Shown piece by piece: positions 57,828 to 64,000 of a DNA stretch of 64,000 bases. Source of the DNA: Sphingopyxis sp. GW247-27LB (GTDB lineage: Bacteria; Pseudomonadota; Alphaproteobacteria; Sphingomonadales; Sphingomonadaceae); the NCBI RefSeq assembly GCF_002277025.1, contig NZ_NIWD01000013.1, forward strand, positions 62,001 through 126,000, written 5' to 3'. The notes beneath the pieces were generated by a model. That model did no database searches, was not told the origin of the DNA, and was given only the letters and a program-made list of their open reading frames with translations. The position numbers and the translations under genes were made by a program. Position 1 is the stretch's first letter; every line of letters begins with the position of its first letter.

Positions 57828-58106
57828 TCAATCCTCGCCGAAGCTGTCCTTGACCAGTCCGACGAGCTTGAGCAGCGCGGCGTCGGCGCCGTCGCCCTTC
57901 GTGTGGATGGTGATCGAATCGCCCTTCGCCGCGCCGAGCATCATCAGCCCCATGATCGAGGTGCCGTTGACGCGGTTGCCGCCCTTTTCGACCTCGACCA
58001 TCACGCTCTCGGGCAGGCGACTGACGAAAGTGACGAATTTGGCGCTGGCGCGCGCGTGAAGACCGCGCTGGTTGGTGATTTCGACGGTCTCCGACAATTC
58101 GCTCAA
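57828..58106 (-). CDS. HPr-family phosphocarrier protein
   Basis: 92 residues. The active histidine is in NQRGLHARASAKFV near residue 17, and the regulatory serine in NRVNGTSIMGLMMLGAAKGD near residue 48, the HprK target. The start is probably TTG 58106, which overlaps the EIIA stop (TTGA); another TTG three codons in is possible. In alphaproteobacteria this HPr belongs to a regulatory, not sugar-transporting, PTS with EIIA and HprK. Confidence 0.92.
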   Translation of the reverse strand: MSELSETVEITNQRGLHARASAKFVTFVSRLPESVMVEVEKGGNRVNGTSIMGLMMLGAAKGDSITIHTKGDGADAALLKLVGLVKDSFGED

Positions 58107-58531
58107 AGGCCCACTCCCAGCATTTCCGACGCCACCGATATATATTTCTGGCCCGCCTCGCGCGCCGCGATCACCGCCGGGCGCAACTCCATCGTCTTGC
58201 GCGCACTTTCGAGCCGGATCAACATCGGCAGGTTGACGCCCGCGATCACCTCGGTCCGCCCGGCTTCGAGCAGGCTGATCGCGAGGTTGGAGGGGGTGCC
58301 GCCGAACAGGTCGGTCAGCATGATGACGCCGCGCCCTTCGTCGACCGCGCGAATCGCCTCGGCGATTTCGCGGCGGCGCATCTCCATATTGTCGTTGGGG
58401 CCGATGCACACGGTCGCCACCGCGCGCTGCGGGCCGACGACATGCTCCATCGCGGTGACCATTTCCTCGGCGAGTCGGCCGTGCGTCACGAGAACCATTC
58501 CGATGAGCGGCAATGCTTTATCGCTAGGCAT
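58103..58531 (-). CDS. PTS EIIA component, mannose type
   Basis: 142 residues. GMVLVTHGRLAEEMVTAMEH with the phosphorylated histidine near residue 17, then GVIMLTDLFGGTPSNLAISL, are the signatures of mannose-family EIIA. No EIIB/C/D is coded nearby, so it is likely a regulatory end acceptor of phosphate from HPr. Four-base overlap with HPr. Confidence 0.92.
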   Translation of the reverse strand: MPSDKALPLIGMVLVTHGRLAEEMVTAMEHVVGPQRAVATVCIGPNDNMEMRRREIAEAIRAVDEGRGVIMLTDLFGGTPSNLAISLLEAGRTEVIAGVNLPMLIRLESARKTMELRPAVIAAREAGQKYISVASEMLGVGL

Positions 58532-58545
58532 GCAGTCGGGGACCC

Positions 58546-59487
58546 TTATGCTTTGCCGCCGGATGCGGGCGGGGGCTTGCCCTCAAGCCCATCTTGCGGG
58601 GCCGAGTCAAGGTTGCGATGGATGACATTGGGGGCGTGGCCCGCAATGCGCAGCGCCTGGGCGACGCGCTCGGCGACGTGCACCGACCGGTGCCGCCCGC
58701 CGGTGCAGCCGAACGCGATGGTGACATAGCTTTTGCCCTCGGCGCGGTAGCGCGGCAGCAGGGTGAGCAGCAGCGCCTCGATCTGCGCCACCGTCATCTC
58801 ATAGGCGGGGTCGGCGGCGATATAGGCGGACACGTCGGCATCGAGCCCGGTGCCCGGGCGCAGCTTCGCGTCCCAGTGCGGATTGCGCAGATAGCGCATG
58901 TCGAACACCAGGTCGGCGTTGCGCGGCAGCCCGCGCGCGAAGCCGAAGCTCATCACGGTCAGCGACGGCACATCGTCGCCGACGTCGGCGAAGCGCTGGC
59001 GGATTTCCTGCTGCAAGTCGTTGCTGCTGTAATTGGTCGTGTCGACGACATGCTCGGCCCAGCGGCGCAGCGATTCCATCATCTCGCGCTCGCGCGCGAT
59101 GCCGTCGGCGGCGGGGCGATCCTCGGCGAGCGGATGCCGTCGCCGCGTTTCGGAAAAGCGGCGTTCGAGTTCGGCCCCGGCACAGTCGAGGAACAGCGTC
59201 TGGATGTCGCGTCCGCCCGCCTCGCGCAATTCCTTGATCCGCTTGACGAGCCGCGACGGCTTGAAGCCGCGGCTGCGGCTGTCGATACCGACCGCGATCG
59301 GGCGAGCCGCCTCGCTCGGCTTGACGGGGGCCTCGATCAGCGGCTCGAGCAGCGACAGCGGCAGATTGTCGACGACCTCCCACCCCAGATCCTCGAGCAC
59401 CTTGAGCACGGTCGACTTGCCCGCGCCCGACAGGCCGGTGATGAGGAGCAGGCGCGGTTCGGCGGCGGCCGGCATCGAATCGCTCAT
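58546..59487 (-). CDS. rapZ: RNase adapter / nucleotide-binding protein RapZ
   Basis: 313 residues from ATG 59487. Walker A GLSGAGKS near residue 20, the kinase-like N-domain with DNLPLSLLEPL and VDTTNYSSNDLQQE, and the C-terminal domain with FARGLPRNADLVFDMRYLRN and FGCTGGRHRSVHVAERVA. RapZ senses UDP-GlcNAc pathway products in enterics. It overlaps hprK by ATGA, and the frame read upstream of ATG 59487 is only hprK shadow. Confidence 0.95.
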   Translation of the reverse strand: MSDSMPAAAEPRLLLITGLSGAGKSTVLKVLEDLGWEVVDNLPLSLLEPLIEAPVKPSEAARPIAVGIDSRSRGFKPSRLVKRIKELREAGGRDIQTLFLDCAGAELERRFSETRRRHPLAEDRPAADGIAREREMMESLRRWAEHVVDTTNYSSNDLQQEIRQRFADVGDDVPSLTVMSFGFARGLPRNADLVFDMRYLRNPHWDAKLRPGTGLDADVSAYIAADPAYEMTVAQIEALLLTLLPRYRAEGKSYVTIAFGCTGGRHRSVHVAERVAQALRIAGHAPNVIHRNLDSAPQDGLEGKPPPASGGKA

Positions 59488-59930
59488 GCCGCGGCCTCCA
59501 GCCTGTCGAGCGCGAGCAATATCTTGACGGGCGCCGAGGCCTCGAACGCCGACAGCGTCACCGCGGGAAGCGTCTGTCCCGCCACGGTCTCGACCTGGTT
59601 CGCGGGGGGCATGCGCTCGTAGCGCTCGGCCAGTCGCACCGCGAGCGCGATCGGCACCGGCGCGGTCCACGGCTGTTCGACGATGCCGATGCCGCGCACC
59701 TCCATCTTGCCGGCGAGTTCGGCGGGCGGGCGGCACCACAGTCGGCCGCGCTCGGACCAGACGTCGCAGCGGTCGTCGGCGACCAGCCGCGCGCCGCGGT
59801 CGATCAGCCGCAGCGCCAGATCGGACTTGCCGCGCCCCGACGGGCCGAGCAGCAAAATCCCCCGGCTGCCGGCGGCGACGCAGCTTGCGTGGATATTGGC
59901 GACGGGAAGAGAGGACCGGCTCGGAAGCAT
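59484..59930 (-). CDS. hprK: Short HPr kinase/phosphorylase
   Basis: 148 residues from ATG 59930, only the C-terminal kinase half of the Gram-positive enzyme, as is normal in alphaproteobacteria. P-loop GPSGRGKSDLALRLIDRGA near residue 27; VADDRCDVW with the catalytic aspartates near 48; GKMEVRGIGIVEQP, the HprK signature, near 75. It phosphorylates the HPr serine and, with ChvG/ChvI upstream, couples envelope or pH signals to carbon and nitrogen state. Confidence 0.92.
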   Translation of the reverse strand: MLPSRSSLPVANIHASCVAAGSRGILLLGPSGRGKSDLALRLIDRGARLVADDRCDVWSERGRLWCRPPAELAGKMEVRGIGIVEQPWTAPVPIALAVRLAERYERMPPANQVETVAGQTLPAVTLSAFEASAPVKILLALDRLEAAA

Positions 59931-59976
59931 GCGGCGAGGCTTACCGGCGCGCGCGCGGCGCCGCAAGGCGGATGGG

Positions 59977-61593
59977 CTATGCTGTCCCGCCTTCTTCCGC
60001 CGCGGGAAGGGTGATCAGCAGGCTGGCGCCGGGCTTGCCGTCGTCGCGGTCGTCCGCCGCGATCGTGCCGCCATGCCCCTCGACGATGGTGCGCGCGATC
60101 GCGAGGCCGAGCCCACTGTGGCGTCCGAAAGCCTCGCCATCGGGGCGCTCGCTGTGAAAGCGGCGGAAAATCGCCTCGCGCTGCGCGGGTTCGATCCCCG
60201 GCCCGTCGTCGTCGACGCCGATATGCACTTCCTGTCCCAGCCGCGTCGCGCGCACGCAGACGAGGCCGCCCTCGGGCGAGAAGCTGATCGCATTGTCGAT
60301 GATATTGTCGATCGCGCGCTCGAGCCGGTGGCCGTCGCCCATCACCGTCGCGACGCCCTTGCGCGGGCGGGCGAAGGCGATGCGCGGCTGCGGGCCGCCG
60401 CCCTGTTCGGCGCGCGCCGCGCGCGACGCGAGCATCGATTCGATCATCAGCCCGATGTCGATCGGCTCGAACAGGGTACGCGACAATTGCGCGTCGATGC
60501 GGCTCGCGTCGCTGATGTCGCTGACCAGCCGGTCGAGCCGCCGCACGTCCTCGTCGGCGATGGCCAGCAACTGGGCGCGCTGTTCGTCGGTCCTGACCCG
60601 GCCGAGCCCCTCGATCGCCGAGCGCACCGAGGCGATCGGATTCTTGAGCTCGTGCGTCACGTCGGCGGCGAAATGCTCGCCGGCGTCGATGCGCTCGCGC
60701 AGCGCCTGCGTCATGTCGCTGAGCGCGCGCGCGAGGGTGCCGATCTCGTCGCGGCGGCTCGGCAGGCGCGGGACGACCACCTCGCGCGCGCGGCCGAGGC
60801 GGACGCGCACCGCGGCGCGCGCGAGGCGGCGCAGCGGGCGGACGATGGTGCGCGCGAGGAAGAGCGAAAGCAGCACCGACGCGATCAGCACCATCGCGAG
60901 GACGACCGCGAGGCGGAAGCGTTCGGCGCGCACCGTCCGCGTGATGTCGCGGGCGTTGATCGTCATCAGCATCACTTCGGGGGTTTCGAGGTCGACCACC
61001 CGCGTCGCGCTGAGCAGCGGGGTGCGCTCGGGCGCGTAGCGGAAGCGGCTCGTGCCCTCGCCGCTGCGCTGCGTCTCGACGACCTCGGGCCAGGCGCCGC
61101 CGCGATCGATCGCGGGCTCCTCGAACTCGGGATAGGCGGGCGCGCCGACGATCCAGTCGATGCCGCGGTCCATTGCGCGCGCCGCATCGCGCTTCCACGG
61201 CTGCAGATCGGGATCGCGCAGCGTGTAGGTCGGCGGGCCGTGCGCGAAGCTGTCGTCGAGCTTGTGCCCGTCGGGGGCATAGAAGCGCAGCCGCGACTCG
61301 GTCGCGCGGGCGAATTCGCCGATCAGCCGCTCGCGCTGGTCGGGCCGCGCCGATTCGAGCGCGCTGTCGAGCATCGCGAGCTGATCCTCCATCACCCCGA
61401 TCCGCGTGTCGATCAGCCGGGTGCGATAGGTGTCGAGATAGAAGAAGCCGCCGGCAAGAAGCGCGACCGCGAGGATATTGACCACCAGGATGCGCGTCGT
61501 CAGCGACCAGCGCGCCGACCAGACGAGCGGCAGGTCCTCGGCCGCGGCGGCGCGGTTGTCAGCCCTCGTCAGCAAAGCGGTATCCGGCGCCAT
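59977..61593 (-). CDS. chvG: Sensor histidine kinase ChvG
   Basis: 538 residues if begun at ATG 61593, which overlaps chvI by 35 bases; an internal start would remove the overlap. First helix [20 protein letters not shown], periplasmic sensor of about 210 residues, second helix [25 protein letters not shown]-box [19 protein letters not shown], then N and G boxes ([32 protein letters not shown]). Envelope and acid-stress sensor of alphaproteobacteria. Confidence 0.93.
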   Translation of the reverse strand: MAPDTALLTRADNRAAAAEDLPLVWSARWSLTTRILVVNILAVALLAGGFFYLDTYRTRLIDTRIGVMEDQLAMLDSALESARPDQRERLIGEFARATESRLRFYAPDGHKLDDSFAHGPPTYTLRDPDLQPWKRDAARAMDRGIDWIVGAPAYPEFEEPAIDRGGAWPEVVETQRSGEGTSRFRYAPERTPLLSATRVVDLETPEVMLMTINARDITRTVRAERFRLAVVLAMVLIASVLLSLFLARTIVRPLRRLARAAVRVRLGRAREVVVPRLPSRRDEIGTLARALSDMTQALRERIDAGEHFAADVTHELKNPIASVRSAIEGLGRVRTDEQRAQLLAIADEDVRRLDRLVSDISDASRIDAQLSRTLFEPIDIGLMIESMLASRAARAEQGGGPQPRIAFARPRKGVATVMGDGHRLERAIDNIIDNAISFSPEGGLVCVRATRLGQEVHIGVDDDGPGIEPAQREAIFRRFHSERPDGEAFGRHSGLGLAIARTIVEGHGGTIAADDRDDGKPGASLLITLPAAEEGGTA

Positions 61594-62269
61594 AGAGGGT
61601 CGCGATCGCGTCGAAGTCGGGGTCGACCTCGCGGAACTTGCGGCGCAGGCGCTTGATGTGGCTGTCGATCGTGCGGTCGTCGATATAGACATCGTCCTGA
61701 TAGGCCGCGTCCATCAGCTGGTTGCGGCTGCGCACGATGCCGGGGCGGCTGGCGAGGGTTTCGAGGATCAGGAATTCGGTGACGGTCAGCGTCACGTCCT
61801 GGCCGTCCCAGGCGACCTTGTGCCGCGCCGGGTCCATCGTCAGCCGCCCGCGCGTGATCGGCTCGGCGACGGGCTCGTCCTCCTCGCTCGGCGCGTTCCT
61901 GTTGAGCTCGACGCGGCGCAGGATCGCGCGGATGCGCGCGATGACCAAGCGCTGCGAGAAAGGCTTGGCGATATAGTCGTCGGCGCCCATCGCGAGCCCC
62001 AGCGCTTCGTCGATCTCGTCGTCCTTGCTGGTCAGGAAGATGACGGGGAGCTGGCTCTTCTCGCGCAGCCGGCGGAGCAGTTCGAGCCCGTCCATCCGCG
62101 GCATCTTGATGTCGAAGACCGCGAGGTCGGGCGGATTGTCGATCAGCGGCTTCAGCGCCGCCTCGCCGTCCGAATAGACGCGCGTGACGAAGCCTTCGGC
62201 CTGCAGCGCGATCGACAGGGATTGCAGGATGTTGCGGTCGTCGTCGACCAGCGCGATGGTTGCCGTCAT
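61559..62269 (-). CDS. chvI: DNA-binding response regulator ChvI
   Basis: 236 residues. Receiver domain with acidic pocket VDDDRN at the start, phosphoryl aspartate in [14 protein letters not shown] near residue 54, and the lysine in [10 protein letters not shown]; an OmpR-type winged helix at the end ([20 protein letters not shown] and [20 protein letters not shown]). It heads the leftward cluster chvI-chvG-hprK-rapZ-EIIA-HPr and faces pckA across 282 bases. That gap shows no clear sigma-70 match on quick reading. Confidence 0.95.
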   Translation of the reverse strand: MTATIALVDDDRNILQSLSIALQAEGFVTRVYSDGEAALKPLIDNPPDLAVFDIKMPRMDGLELLRRLREKSQLPVIFLTSKDDEIDEALGLAMGADDYIAKPFSQRLVIARIRAILRRVELNRNAPSEEDEPVAEPITRGRLTMDPARHKVAWDGQDVTLTVTEFLILETLASRPGIVRSRNQLMDAAYQDDVYIDDRTIDSHIKRLRRKFREVDPDFDAIATLYGAGYRFADEG

Positions 62270-62551
62270 GCTCTTTCCGTAGGGGCGGGACCCGGTGCCG
62301 GATTAGCCGATCCCGCACCCACCGACAACAGCGCCGGCATGTCACCGGTTCCCTTACGGCGCACCCGTCGCGCGTCCGCCACGAGTCCCGCTTTAATCTT
62401 TGACCTCATCGGCCATCGCCGCTAACGCGACCGGGAATTTTCGGAATCGGCGTCATCGTCGGCACCCATTCAAGATGCGGGCCTGCCCTTTTGCTCGGCG
62501 GGTATTGCATAGGTATGCAAGGGTCCGGCGGCAAAGGGAAAGGCCAGGACA

Positions 62552-64000
<1,449 letters not shown>

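Overview
The window looks like a piece of chromosome from a high-GC sphingomonad-type alphaproteobacterium (Sphingopyxis/Sphingomonas-like). The evidence is the cluster of phosphoenolpyruvate carboxykinase, ChvI/ChvG, short HprK, RapZ, a mannose-type EIIA and HPr; a TonB receptor/PepSY pair; and palindromic extragenic repeats between host genes. This assignment is inferred from gene content only.

Host left arm (1-17099): a PEP mutase-family enzyme, a secreted esterase, a TPR protein with a metalloprotease-like HExxH, PriA, a PepSY membrane protein behind a TonB-dependent receptor, a patatin-like lipase, dnaJ and dnaK, a PCu(A)C copper chaperone, a small HExxH-type protein, and the first 91 codons of rmuC. 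Host right arm (55007-64000): the rest of rmuC, a META-domain lipoprotein, an RNA 2'-O-methyltransferase, the HPr-EIIA-rapZ-hprK-chvG-chvI cluster read leftward, and divergent pckA, which runs off the window.

Between them lies a complete Mu-like transposable prophage whose ends can be set to the base: 17100-55006 (37,907 bp). It sits in rmuC, is flanked by the 5-bp duplication GCTGA, and has TG...CA ends with related terminal repeats. Removing it and one GCTGA restores a 451-codon rmuC frame. The phage is a chimera. Its left third is Mu-like (c-type repressor, Ner-like protein, MuA and MuB homologues, GemA, Mor-like activator, endolysin, nested Rz/Rz1, DksA-like zinc finger, gp27/gp28-type terminase). 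Its head is HK97-like (portal with a Mu-F-like tail, S78 protease, major capsid protein). Its tail is of the long, flexible siphovirus type (tail tube, frameshifted chaperone, tape measure, tip proteins, fibre). It ends with a Com-like zinc finger followed by a C5-cytosine methyltransferase in place of mom.

Features that stand out: a leftward six-gene operon between the left end and the repressor, with one operator-like site sharing 20 identical bases with a site inside a ParB-like gene, where three related palindromes cluster; the com/C5-methyltransferase pair, whose methyltransferase overlaps a second recognisable frame; a 59-codon gene resembling Acb2-type anti-CBASS proteins next to three tiny membrane proteins; an opposite-strand zinc-ribbon gene between the tail chaperone and the tape measure, bounded by an imperfect direct repeat; and an early zinc-ribbon gene broken by an apparent one-base deletion.

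No tRNA, rRNA or CRISPR array was seen. Family assignments rest on reading motifs, not on database searches.
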